The position numbers were made by a program, and so were the translations under genes. The notes below the pieces were generated by a model that was not told where the DNA came from, ran no database searches, and saw only the letters and a program-made list of their open reading frames with translations. DNA of 64,000 nucleotides from Sphingomonas profundi (lineage in GTDB: Bacteria; Pseudomonadota; Alphaproteobacteria; Sphingomonadales; Sphingomonadaceae): the NCBI RefSeq assembly GCF_009739515.1, contig NZ_CP046535.1, positions 434,001-498,000 on the forward strand, written 5' to 3'. This document shows, piece after piece, positions 28,045-36,022 of this stretch (its first letter is position 1; every line of letters starts with the position of its first letter).

Positions 28045-28965
28045 TCAACCGCACCGGGTCGCGGACAGAAACGGCTCGGCATCGATGTTGAGCGCCCGCC
28101 CCTTGGCTTGGAGCAGCGCACGCAGGCTAATCTGCCGGGTCAACGTAGCGCGCAGGTCATAGCCGTCCATCAGCAACACGGCCTTATCGCAATTCTGCTT
28201 GAGCAGCGGCACGACATGCTCCGACCAGCCATTGATCGAGAGGAACAAACCCATCGTCTGCCGGCCGGAGCGCTGCACCTGTCCGAGCAGCCCGTCGAGA
28301 TCGCGGCCGTCAGCGGCCTTTTTCCGCCAGCGACACTCGACGAGATAGTGCCAGCCATCCATCTCGAACGCGCCGTCGATTTGTTCGCCGCCATCGTTAC
28401 GCTGAAACGCGCGCGACACCGGAAACTGATGGAGATCGAACAGGCGATTGAGCAAATCCTGCAACAGATAACCCCGGCCGGGCGGATCGCCGTCCTTGGT
28501 AGCTTCGTCGAACTGGCCGAGCAGCAGCAGGCTCTGCTGTTTGAGCTGGGCCTCCTGCTCCTGCGCCTGCGTAGCGGCTGCCTCGCGCTGGCGCGTTTCG
28601 GCCGCTACGCGAAAGCGCTCCTCCTGTTCCGCGACTGACTGGCTCACTTCACGCGCCTTCTGGACGGTCGCGCGTGCCACATATTCGTCGGCGGCGAGGT
28701 GAAATGCGTCCCAATTCGCCGCGAGCTCGATCAGTCTTTTGATGACCGCGAAGTCGCGCCCTTCCTTCGCAAGCTCGTCGAGCAACATCGCGCCCGCGAC
28801 GCGCTTCGACGCCTTCGCTCCGGTCGCGGGATCGCGGTCAGTCAAGAAGCGCCGGATCAGATCCTCGTCGACGTTCGCGCGTCGCAGCAAATGGTCGGCC
28901 GCCACGCGCTTGATGTTGACTAGGGTCGCGATAATCTCGAGCGCGAGGCGCCTCAGATCCGCCAT
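28045..28965 (-). CDS. Mrr-like restriction endonuclease-fold protein with coiled coil
   Basis: About 306 aa. Residues 1-95 are helical (LRRLALEIIATLVNIKRVAADHLL), 100-145 a Gln/Glu-rich coiled coil, then a restriction endonuclease-fold domain: GYLLQDLLNRLFDLH, GGEQIDGAF with Asp197, and YLVECRWRKK with Glu210. The position of the catalytic Lys of the (D/E)XK motif is Arg212, so either catalysis uses a shifted Lys or the domain only binds nucleic acid. A GTG at 28977 in a GTGA overlap with the SIR2-like gene is an alternative start and would add four residues. Third gene in the compact minus-strand run; probably an effector or its targeting part. Confidence 0.72.
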   Translation of the reverse strand: MADLRRLALEIIATLVNIKRVAADHLLRRANVDEDLIRRFLTDRDPATGAKASKRVAGAMLLDELAKEGRDFAVIKRLIELAANWDAFHLAADEYVARATVQKAREVSQSVAEQEERFRVAAETRQREAAATQAQEQEAQLKQQSLLLLGQFDEATKDGDPPGRGYLLQDLLNRLFDLHQFPVSRAFQRNDGGEQIDGAFEMDGWHYLVECRWRKKAADGRDLDGLLGQVQRSGRQTMGLFLSINGWSEHVVPLLKQNCDKAVLLMDGYDLRATLTRQISLRALLQAKGRALNIDAEPFLSATRCG

Positions 28966-28973
28966 GCTCTCGG

Positions 28974-29789
28974 TCACCCGGCCCCCCGCACCATCTCGAG
29001 CAGACGGTCGAAGAACTCTGGCACCGCCTCGTCGGGACTTACGGAGTCGGAGACGATCGGGGATACCCCGCGGCTCTCTAGCACCTCCTCCTGAACGACG
29101 TCCGGTCGGACTAGGAAGATGAACGACCGTGGCCGGCGCTTCGCGTAGGCCGTGCCGTCCCAAGTACGCTTGAGCTTATAGAGAAGCAGGCGAAGGTTAA
29201 GATCTTTGAGGCTATACCCGACGAAAAGGATCGTACGGCCGAGCACGTCTGACCGGAGCTTTAGGTCGAGTGGCGATTCAAATTCCAGCCGTTCAAAATA
29301 GTCCGATTCGGTCACGACGAGTGAGTTATCGTCGGAGAAATCACCATGAAACTTGACGACGTGTGTATGGTTCGGCTTCGCATCCGCGATGTCGACAACT
29401 GATGCGATCTTCGAAACATCGTGGCCGCGCAGCCTGAACGCTCGCTCGAGATTACTGTCATAATTTGTTGTGTAGATGAGAGGAAATTCGAGATCGACGA
29501 TCTGGCGATGGACCTTCGAGGCGAGTAGCTTCTCATCGGTTACGTTCCAGCTTCTGTCCATCCAGCTGCGTAGGTCCCCGATGCTACCTTTCCGCAGCTT
29601 ATAGAACTCTGCTACCTGCAGATAGTCCGCGCCCGGACCGGCCAGAATGGCAGGATCGAAATCCAGTTCCCTGGCCATGTGCTCGATCAACTCGCCCCAT
29701 GACGGGAGGCCGAGCGGCCGCGACAAGCCCGCCCCCACGAACAGAATCACCCTACGATCGCGGATCTCGCGCGCAAGCATATCAAGCAT
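28974..29789 (-). CDS. SIR2-like domain protein (putative NADase)
   Basis: 271 aa, almost entirely a SIR2_2-type domain. Motifs: FVGAGLSRPLGLPSW (GAGLS at 19-23) for NAD binding, YTTNYDSNLE (107-111), and VKFHGDFSDD (His148), plus GRTILFVGYSLKDLNLR near the end. SIR2 domains of this shape act in several bacterial immune systems as NAD-depleting effectors. The start overlaps the upstream Ham1-like gene by 8 bases and its stop abuts the Mrr-like gene, so the three are translated from one message. Which protein senses infection is unknown. Confidence 0.85.
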   Translation of the reverse strand: MLDMLAREIRDRRVILFVGAGLSRPLGLPSWGELIEHMARELDFDPAILAGPGADYLQVAEFYKLRKGSIGDLRSWMDRSWNVTDEKLLASKVHRQIVDLEFPLIYTTNYDSNLERAFRLRGHDVSKIASVVDIADAKPNHTHVVKFHGDFSDDNSLVVTESDYFERLEFESPLDLKLRSDVLGRTILFVGYSLKDLNLRLLLYKLKRTWDGTAYAKRRPRSFIFLVRPDVVQEEVLESRGVSPIVSDSVSPDEAVPEFFDRLLEMVRGAG

Positions 29790-30339
29790 CGTTCCTCCTC
29801 CGCAGATGGTCTGCGAACGCGTTCAGGGCGATCCTGCGCATAGATATGTCGTTCTTCCCTTCACCCATCTCCGCGAAGGTCTGCTGATGTCCGTCCGGGA
29901 CGAAGACGCAGTCCCACTGAAAGGCGCGGTCGCCTCGCGGCGCCGACGCGACGGTACCGCGGATTTCGCCCTGGAAGTGATGGATCCGCCGGCCATCGCA
30001 ATAGCCGATCCAAGTTTTCGCGGTGAGGCCGCGTTTCTCCCGGTTGCCGAACATATCGCAAAATCGGTCCGCCTCCAGCGAGTCCCAGAACGGCTGGGTG
30101 AGGCCGCCCGGAAAGCCGTTGAGCGCATCGAGATAAAGGCATGTTTGCTCAACAAAGAGCCTGTGGCCGATGCGTTCGAAGGCACGAAGCACCTTGTCCC
30201 GCACGATCGCCTCCACGTCCCGGGTCTGGATCTCATCGATTGCGACATTAATTGGGATCACCTCGGCACCTAGCGGCTCAAGAATCTTCCGCGCCTCATC
30301 GATCTTGTGCCCGTTCTTCGAAAGGAATCTGATCCGCAT
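29782..30339 (-). CDS. Diverged Ham1/RdgB/ITPA-family nucleotide pyrophosphatase-like protein
   Basis: About 185 aa. The fold is recognisable from FLSKNGHKIDEARKIL, VEQTCLYLDALNGFPGG and TFAEMGEGKNDIS, which match the TxNxxK, VEDTxLxxxALxGxPG and TFAEM..K..iSHR blocks of (d)ITP/XTP pyrophosphatases. Two functional positions differ: the catalytic Asp of EDT is Gln65, and SHR is SMR. It may hydrolyse another nucleotide or serve as a nucleotide sensor. Start 30339 has GGAAGGCGGG just upstream; an ATG at 30384 is in frame. First gene of the defence run and divergent, by 43 bp, from the adenosine deaminase-family gene. Confidence 0.75.
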   Translation of the reverse strand: MRIRFLSKNGHKIDEARKILEPLGAEVIPINVAIDEIQTRDVEAIVRDKVLRAFERIGHRLFVEQTCLYLDALNGFPGGLTQPFWDSLEADRFCDMFGNREKRGLTAKTWIGYCDGRRIHHFQGEIRGTVASAPRGDRAFQWDCVFVPDGHQQTFAEMGEGKNDISMRRIALNAFADHLRRRNDA

Positions 30340-30382
30340 CCCGCCTTCCACTCCGTTGATGCGGCCTCTATCGCCGGCCGCC

Positions 30383-31357
30383 ATGCTCGTCGACCTTCAC
30401 GTCCATCTCCGGGGAACACTCGTCCGGGAAACCGTGCTCCTTCTTGCGGAGCGCAACGCTGTGTCGATTCCCGAAAGCATTCTCGCCGACGCGCGATATG
30501 GCTGGCACGACTTCGCGTCCTTCCTGAAGGCTTACGATCTCATCACGTCGGTGGTGAAGTCTGCCGCTGACCTTGAGGTGATCACGACCTCCTATCTCAA
30601 GCGGTGCGCTGCGCTGGGCGGTGGCTATGTGGAATTCATGCTGTCGCCCCCGGACCTCGCCCGCACGGGCATTCCATTTCCCGAACAGCTGGCGGCTCTC
30701 GGGGCCGCAGCCGACCGGGCCGCCGAAGAATGGGGCGTGCGCTCGCGCCTCATCGCAACCGCGGTTCGCCATCTCGGGCCGGAGGCCGCCGTCGAGGCGG
30801 CTCGCATGGCAACCTCGATCCGGTCCAATATGCTGGTCGGCTTCGGGCTGACCGGCGACGAGCACCAGCACGAAGTGGGCGAATTCGCAGAGGCTTTCCG
30901 TATCGCGCGGGGAGAAGGCTTGCGCGCCACCGCGCACGCTGGCGAGCATAGACCAGCCGAAACGGTGATCGAGGCAATTGAGGCACTCGGCCTCGACCGT
31001 GTCGGTCACGGCATCAGGGCCGCGGAGTCACCGGACGTCATGAGGCAGCTGGCCGAAGCCCGAATGCCGCTCGAGGTCTGCCTCGGCAGCAACCTAGCCC
31101 TCGGTCTTTATCGCTCGGTTGCGGAGCATCCAGTCCGGAGGCTGGCGGATACCGGCTGCACTATCGTGCTCGGCACCGACGATCCAGGCTTCTTCGGCAC
31201 GAATCTCGCAACGGAGTACGGCCTCGCCCTTGAGGCCGATCCCCGCCTAGGCATCGAGAAGGTCTCCGCGAACGCCATTGCGGCAGCCTTCTGCGACGAG
31301 CAAACTAGGGCGACCCTCACCTGCATGCTCGGGAAACGCTTGCGCAGCGACGCTTGA
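30383..31357 (+). CDS. Adenosine deaminase-family protein
   Basis: About 324 aa, standard adenosine deaminase size. Zinc and catalytic motifs are intact: DLHVHLRG at the start, ATAHAGEH, VGHGIRA, CLGSNLALGLY in place of the usual C-P-x-S-N, and GTDDPGFFGTNLATEY. The ATG at 30383 puts the first zinc ligands at residues 6 and 8, as usual; ATG 30359 is possible. It deaminates adenosine, deoxyadenosine or perhaps adenine nucleotides. It is divergent from, and nearly touching, the Ham1-like gene inside a mobile island, which argues for a part in the neighbouring system and not routine purine salvage. No RdrA-like ATPase is nearby, so RADAR is not present. Confidence 0.85.
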   Translation: MLVDLHVHLRGTLVRETVLLLAERNAVSIPESILADARYGWHDFASFLKAYDLITSVVKSAADLEVITTSYLKRCAALGGGYVEFMLSPPDLARTGIPFPEQLAALGAAADRAAEEWGVRSRLIATAVRHLGPEAAVEAARMATSIRSNMLVGFGLTGDEHQHEVGEFAEAFRIARGEGLRATAHAGEHRPAETVIEAIEALGLDRVGHGIRAAESPDVMRQLAEARMPLEVCLGSNLALGLYRSVAEHPVRRLADTGCTIVLGTDDPGFFGTNLATEYGLALEADPRLGIEKVSANAIAAAFCDEQTRATLTCMLGKRLRSDA

Positions 31358-31463
31358 CCCCCAATCCGCTTACCTGAGCCAGACGTCGATGACTGCCCAC
31401 GTCTTCTTTCAGGCAGCGTGGGCTCGGGCCTGTACGACTGCATTGGGCGCGTCGCCGCCACCG

Positions 31464-32342
31464 TCATCGCCGGCGAATAATGACATCGTCGCCGAACAGA
31501 TCGGCATCCGCCAGCATCGCTTTGACCTGCTCGGACCCGGCTGCTTTTTCGATATTATCCATAAACGCTGCGTCGACCTTGGCCACCTGCGCAGGCGACA
31601 TCGCGTCTATCGATACACGCACATGGCGCGCGCGATCGTTGAAGAAGCCGACGAGCCCAGAAGGCAGCACATATTTGCCAGGGGTAAGATAGCCGTGTTG
31701 CGCGTTGACACGTGTCCGTTCCCAGGGACCGCGTCCTTTCCGGATCATGCCGAATAGGGCGAATCGCCCGAGCTTGGCGTAGGTCATCATCGTCTTCGAT
31801 GTGCCCGCGATGTCCATATCGATATAGCCGGTCAGGTAGCGATTGATGTTGTCAGCCAGATCGCGAACCGTAGTGCTCTCGATAATGTCGAGGGGGAGGA
31901 GGTGCTGTTCAAACTTGCCGACCCCGTTTCGACGGCCGTGCAGGAAATCCCGCCAAACCGTCTCTGCTTCAGCAGCGGCACGTTCCTCCTCGAGCGTATA
32001 TCGATGATCGAGATTAAGTCCCTTAGCGTGTTTGAGCACCCTCCATGAGATCGAGGTACAGAAGCGCAGCAACCAGGGTCCATATTCTACTCGCGTCGTC
32101 TCACGCAGGTAAGGGCCAAATATTTTCGATGCGAAAGACTGCTCGTCACGGCTGAGCAATTGCTCACAGCTCTCACAGAGCCAAGGCTTCTTTAGACCAT
32201 CCTGGACCCGGCGGTTTATATTCTCCGTCGTCCGAATGTGGCCTGTGATCGAGCGTTCGCGCAACCAACGGAAAACGAAAGCGGGCAAGACGTGACTGGT
32301 CTTTAGTTCAGCCTCTTGGCGACAGAGTGCGCAGCTTGCCAT
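31464..32342 (-). CDS. Putative HNH-like zinc-binding protein
   Basis: About 292 aa. The N terminus has two Cys pairs around a His: CALCRQ, LKTSHVLPAFVF, then WLCESCEQLLS, the arrangement of an HNH/treble-clef nuclease domain, though the last catalytic His or Asn is not obvious. The rest is alpha/beta with no motif I recognise (YGPWLLRFCTSISWRVL, LPSGLVGFFNDRARHVRV). ATG 32342 is chosen because it immediately precedes the first Cys; the frame is open to 32402. Convergent with the deaminase gene. Could be cargo of the recombinase module or an independent defence gene. Confidence 0.55.
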   Translation of the reverse strand: MASCALCRQEAELKTSHVLPAFVFRWLRERSITGHIRTTENINRRVQDGLKKPWLCESCEQLLSRDEQSFASKIFGPYLRETTRVEYGPWLLRFCTSISWRVLKHAKGLNLDHRYTLEEERAAAEAETVWRDFLHGRRNGVGKFEQHLLPLDIIESTTVRDLADNINRYLTGYIDMDIAGTSKTMMTYAKLGRFALFGMIRKGRGPWERTRVNAQHGYLTPGKYVLPSGLVGFFNDRARHVRVSIDAMSPAQVAKVDAAFMDNIEKAAGSEQVKAMLADADLFGDDVIIRRR

Positions 32343-32622
32343 TGTGCCACGATAGCATCTTGGGCAACGCCATCTAGGGTTGATGTGTGGCAGCGAGCCC
32401 ACTCGGGTTCTTGGCTCGAACGACAGCTTTCAGGATCGACTGCGCGGGTTCGGAATGACTGCCTATAGGGCGCGTAGCTGCCGCGTCACCGCCAGCCAAC
32501 GAATGTCCGCTTATCTCGGACATCCGCTCCAAACCGGCCATTCCGCTTACCACCATGAATGCGCGTCCGCATTTCACCAAGATGCTCCTGAATGCGGAAC
32601 GTCCGCAATCAGCGTGAACGTC

Positions 32623-32943
32623 CTATGCCGACTGCTCGCCGGCAAGTGCGATGACGGCGTCGGTGAGGATGCTGACCTCCTCGGCAAGCGAGCGCAGCCG
32701 GTTGGCCAGTGCGATGCGCTTTGCGGGATCCGAACCAGGCGCCTGACCCTCTGCGGCTGCGACGGCACCGTCTTCAAACCGCGCGGTGAGCAAGTAGAAT
32801 AGCTGCCGGACGAGATCGTCATGCGGGGCGGTGAGGTCTGCTTCGGCCATGGCGGCACGAAGCGAGCGCACGCCCGCGAAGTCCATATCCAGCTTTGCGG
32901 CGGCTTCTGACATTCCATTCGACTTGGCCTTGGAACCGAGCAT
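32623..32943 (-). CDS. Small hypothetical protein beside recombinase module
   Basis: 106 aa, acidic and helix-rich (VRSLRAAMAEADLTAPHDDLVRQL region, then RIALANRLRSLAEEVSILTDAVIAL). ATG at 32913 is an alternative start. No domain recognised. Codon bias is host-like and it sits opposite the DUF3489 gene, so it probably travels with the recombinase module. The 280 bp on its downstream side (32343-32622) contain nothing I can name. Confidence 0.45.
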   Translation of the reverse strand: MLGSKAKSNGMSEAAAKLDMDFAGVRSLRAAMAEADLTAPHDDLVRQLFYLLTARFEDGAVAAAEGQAPGSDPAKRIALANRLRSLAEEVSILTDAVIALAGEQSA

Positions 32944-33067
32944 TGCTGTGCTCGTGAGTCGCAGGCGGCACGGCGGTGCCGGCTGGAGGGCCCCGATCGG
33001 TCAACCGGCGGGGCTATAGCTGGTGGGAGGCGGCGAGGGTGCCGGTCCTCCCGCCGGAGACGACATA

Positions 33068-33619
33068 ATGACCAGCAAGCTCACCGACATGCAGCTCGTC
33101 CTTCTCGCCACCGCGTGCCAGCGCGAAGATGGAAGCCTGCTGCCGCCGCCGGCCACGCTCGGCGAGCAGGCGGCACGCATCCGCCGCGCGGTGACCGCGC
33201 TGATCAAGCGGACCTTCGCCAGCGAGTGCGAGATGGCCGACACGGCCAAGGCGTGGCGCGAAGAGGGCGATCGCCACATCGGCGTCATCATCACCGATGC
33301 CGGCCGCGCGGTCATCGCTGCAGAGCAGCCGGAGGCGACGCCGGGTACTTCGAAGACCGGCACGGAAAGCACTGCAGAGCCAGAACCCGCCACCGCTGCC
33401 GCCGAGTCGCCGGTCCAGCGCACCGGCACGAAGCAGTCGCTGGTGCTCGACCTACTCCGGCGCGAGGACGGTGCCAATATCGACGACCTCATGGCCGCCA
33501 CGGGCTGGCTGCCACACACGACGCGGGCGGCCCTGACCGGGCTGCGCAAGAAGGGCCACGCGATCATGCGCGTCGGCGAGAGCGGCGCCTCGCGCTATCG
33601 CCTCGAGGCGAACGCTTGA
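33068..33619 (+). CDS. DUF3489-domain protein
   Basis: About 183 aa. N-terminal winged-helix-like segment (LTDMQLVLLATACQREDGSLLPPP), a Thr/Glu/Pro-rich linker around residues 90-125, and a C-terminal DUF3489 helix-turn-helix (KQSLVLDLLRREDGANIDDL, then TGWLPHTTRAALTGLRKKGH). Likely DNA-binding and accessory to or regulator of the serine recombinase, with which this family is regularly found. GGAGA precedes the ATG. Stop overlaps the next start by one base. Confidence 0.8.
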   Translation: MTSKLTDMQLVLLATACQREDGSLLPPPATLGEQAARIRRAVTALIKRTFASECEMADTAKAWREEGDRHIGVIITDAGRAVIAAEQPEATPGTSKTGTESTAEPEPATAAAESPVQRTGTKQSLVLDLLRREDGANIDDLMAATGWLPHTTRAALTGLRKKGHAIMRVGESGASRYRLEANA

Positions 33620-34038
33620 TGGCCGCGCGCTCCGATCCACCGCTGGCCGAGCTCTCGACCATGTCCGCAGCCCAGCTGCGCGCGGCATGGGCGGCGCAGC
33701 ATGGCAGTGAAGCGCCACGCCTACCAGCCGGCCTGCTGCTGCGCGGTCTCGCCTACCGGCTCCAGGAGAACAGGGCAGGGGGCCTGTCCAGTGCCACCAT
33801 GCGCCAGCTGAAGCGGGCGGAAGAGGGCGATTCGGCTTCTCCAAAACGCGCGCTTGGTCCCGGCGCGCAGCTGGTGCGGACGTGGCACGGTCGCACGATC
33901 ATGGTGACGGTCGAAGCAAACGGCTATCGGCTCGATGGCCGGACGTATCGCTCGCTCAGCCACATCGCCCGCGAAGTCACGGGCGCAGCATGGTCCGGCC
34001 CGCGCTTCTTCGGCTTGACCGACAAGAGGAGAACCTGA
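33619..34038 (+). CDS. DUF2924-domain protein
   Basis: 139 aa. The pattern LSTMSAAQLRAAWAAQHG, LLLRGLAYRLQE, GAQLVRTWHGRTIMVTVE and the C-terminal YRSLSHIAREVTGAAWSGP is the DUF2924 family, which almost always precedes a large serine recombinase in alphaproteobacterial mobile elements. Overlaps both neighbours at TGATG junctions, so the three genes form one translational unit. Function unknown; a recombination directionality or DNA-binding role is an inference. Confidence 0.85.
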   Translation: MAARSDPPLAELSTMSAAQLRAAWAAQHGSEAPRLPAGLLLRGLAYRLQENRAGGLSSATMRQLKRAEEGDSASPKRALGPGAQLVRTWHGRTIMVTVEANGYRLDGRTYRSLSHIAREVTGAAWSGPRFFGLTDKRRT

Positions 34039-35723
34039 TGGCGCGGGCGAGGAAGCCGGTGCCGCTCCGCACCGGCAACGTTCGCTGCGCGATCTACACC
34101 CGCAAGTCGACCGAGGAAGGGCTGGACCAGGAATTCAACAGCCTCGATGCGCAGCGGGAAGCGTGCGAGGCCTATATCCTCAGCCAGCGGCACGAAGGCT
34201 GGACGCTGGTGCAGGAGCGCTATGACGATGGCGGCTTCTCCGGCGGCAGCATGGAACGGCCGAGTCTGAAGCGCCTGTTGGCCGACGTGCAGGCTGGCAA
34301 GGTCGATGTCATCGTCGTCTACAAGGTCGACCGGCTGACCCGCGCGCTGTCGGACTTCGCCAAGATCGTCGAGATCCTCGATGCGCGGGGCGCCAGCTTC
34401 GTCTCGATCACGCAGGCGTTCAATACCACCACCAGCATGGGACGGCTGACGCTCAACGTGCTGCTCTCCTTCGCCCAGTTCGAGCGCGAGGTGACCGGCG
34501 AGCGCATCCGCGACAAGATCGCCGCGTCCAAGAAGAAGGGCATGTGGATGGGTGGCCCGGTGCCACTCGGCTACGAGGTGCGGGACAGGAAGCTCATCGT
34601 GAACGAGACCGAGGCCGAACTCGTCCGCCACATCATGCGCCGCTACCTCGCGCTGCCCTCGGTCAAGGCGCTGGTCGAGGAACTGGCGGCCGATGGCCAC
34701 CGCACCAAGCTGCAGGTGCGTGCCAGCGGCCCGCATCGCGGTGGCTGCCCGTTCCGCCGCGGTACGCTCTACCATCTGCTCGCGAACCGCATCTATCTTG
34801 GCGAGATCGTCCACCACGGCGTCGCCCACCCCGGCGAGCATCCCGCCATCGTAGCGCAGGAATTCTGGCAGCAGGTACAGGGAAGGCTCGCCAGTCGCGG
34901 CCCCGGCATGCTGACGGGCCGCAGCGGCACGCGCCGCTCTGCACTGGTCGGCTTGCTGCACGATGGCCTTGGCCGGGCCATGACGCCAAGCCATGCGACC
35001 AGGGGCAGCCGGCGCTACCGCTACTACGTCACCCGTGACCCATCGACGGACGAACCGGCGTGGCGTGTCAGCGCCTGCGACGTCGAACGGCTAGTAGACG
35101 AGCGGGTGCGGACCTTGCTCAGGGACCGCACCCGCATCATCCGACTTGCCGTCACAGTCGATCCGCGCCGCGCCGGGCAGACCGCCGATGCAGCACTACG
35201 GATCGCCAACGAGCCGTCCGTAGTGGCCCAGGCCGGAGCCATGGGGATAGAGCGCATCGAGCTTTACGAGGATCGCCTCGATATCATCATCCGCGAGCGC
35301 GACCTGCTCCGCCGCTGCGGGATCGAAGCCAGCGAAGAGCATCATGGGCAAACAAGCATCAGCATCGCAGTCGAGCGGGTGCGTCGTGGTCACGAGGTCC
35401 GGCTGGTTATACCCGGCCCGGACGATGCACCACCGCTCATCCACCAGACCGACCCGAAGCTCGCCACGCTCGTCAGCGAAGCCATCGACCTGCGGGAAGC
35501 GGTGCTGAGCCGGCCGAACACATCCTTCGCTGGCATCGCCGCAGAGCTCGGTAAGTGCCGCAAGCATATGGCGCGACTGTTGCCGATCGCTTGGCTCGCA
35601 CCCGACATCGTCAAGGCGATCGCGCAAGGTACGCAGCCCGTTGAACTCACAGCGAAACGGCTGCTTGCGATGGAGCTGCCGACGGACTGGACGGAGCAAC
35701 GCAAGCAGCTCGGGTTCGTCTGA
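34038..35723 (+). CDS. Large serine recombinase (resolvase/invertase family)
   Basis: 561 aa. The N-terminal resolvase domain has AIYTRKSTEEGLDQEFNSL with catalytic Ser24, then DGGFSGGSMERPSLKRLL, VIVVYKVDRLTRAL and the TSMGRLTLNVLLSFAQFERE helix. A recombinase domain (PLGYEVRDRKLIVNETEA, NRIYLGEIVHHG) follows; the zinc-ribbon Cys pairs common in these enzymes are not evident. It should insert or excise the island by strand exchange at specific att sites. It ends 300 bp from the 3' end of tRNA-Leu, with a 2-nt-centred dyad between them. Confidence 0.92.
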   Translation: MARARKPVPLRTGNVRCAIYTRKSTEEGLDQEFNSLDAQREACEAYILSQRHEGWTLVQERYDDGGFSGGSMERPSLKRLLADVQAGKVDVIVVYKVDRLTRALSDFAKIVEILDARGASFVSITQAFNTTTSMGRLTLNVLLSFAQFEREVTGERIRDKIAASKKKGMWMGGPVPLGYEVRDRKLIVNETEAELVRHIMRRYLALPSVKALVEELAADGHRTKLQVRASGPHRGGCPFRRGTLYHLLANRIYLGEIVHHGVAHPGEHPAIVAQEFWQQVQGRLASRGPGMLTGRSGTRRSALVGLLHDGLGRAMTPSHATRGSRRYRYYVTRDPSTDEPAWRVSACDVERLVDERVRTLLRDRTRIIRLAVTVDPRRAGQTADAALRIANEPSVVAQAGAMGIERIELYEDRLDIIIRERDLLRRCGIEASEEHHGQTSISIAVERVRRGHEVRLVIPGPDDAPPLIHQTDPKLATLVSEAIDLREAVLSRPNTSFAGIAAELGKCRKHMARLLPIAWLAPDIVKAIAQGTQPVELTAKRLLAMELPTDWTEQRKQLGFV

Positions 35724-36022
35724 ACCCAATCCTCACGAACCAGGAGCCGCGCCGGGACGCGCCCTTTGTCGTTCCATCGGCTGTCAGCGGGCGGCGGCCT
35801 GCGCACGCAAATAATCACACATAGAAATCAACCCCAACCACAGAGGTTTTGGGGTCAAAGTTTTCCGAACTGAGACGGGGCCGGGAAAGAGGCCTGCTAC
35901 GCCACCAGCAGAGACCGGTTTGGTCCCAAACCGCAAACCGCCTCCTGCAAAGCCCCGGAAAGTCGGGCACAATCTCGACCGTAGCCGAAACTCTCCAGAT
36001 CCCAGAATATGTCAGGACTGTT
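35724..36022. other. Gap between recombinase and tRNA-Leu, probable island end
   Basis: No gene is visible in these 299 bp. The stretch contains a 7-bp stem ACCCCAA / TTGGGGT (35831-35837 and 35849-35855) followed closely by CAAAGTTTT, a possible weak terminator for the recombinase unit, and the 18-bp dyad listed separately. Confidence 0.45.
35916..35933. repeat. Perfect 8-bp dyad with 2-base centre, candidate recombinase site
   Basis: CGGTTTGGTCCCAAACCG: two 8-bp arms around the dinucleotide TC. Large serine recombinases cut at a central dinucleotide in short dyad sites close to their own gene, which makes this a reasonable att candidate 193 bp after the recombinase stop. A matching site at the left island end was not found by eye. 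Confidence 0.35.

Noticed and set aside
28974-29789. Known SIR2 systems (Thoeris, SIR2-HerA, DSR, short Argonaute pairs)
   Set aside because: No TIR, HerA, Argonaute or DSR-type long protein is adjacent; partners here are different.
30383-31357. RADAR defence system
   Set aside because: The deaminase is of ordinary adenosine deaminase size and there is no RdrA-like ATPase nearby.
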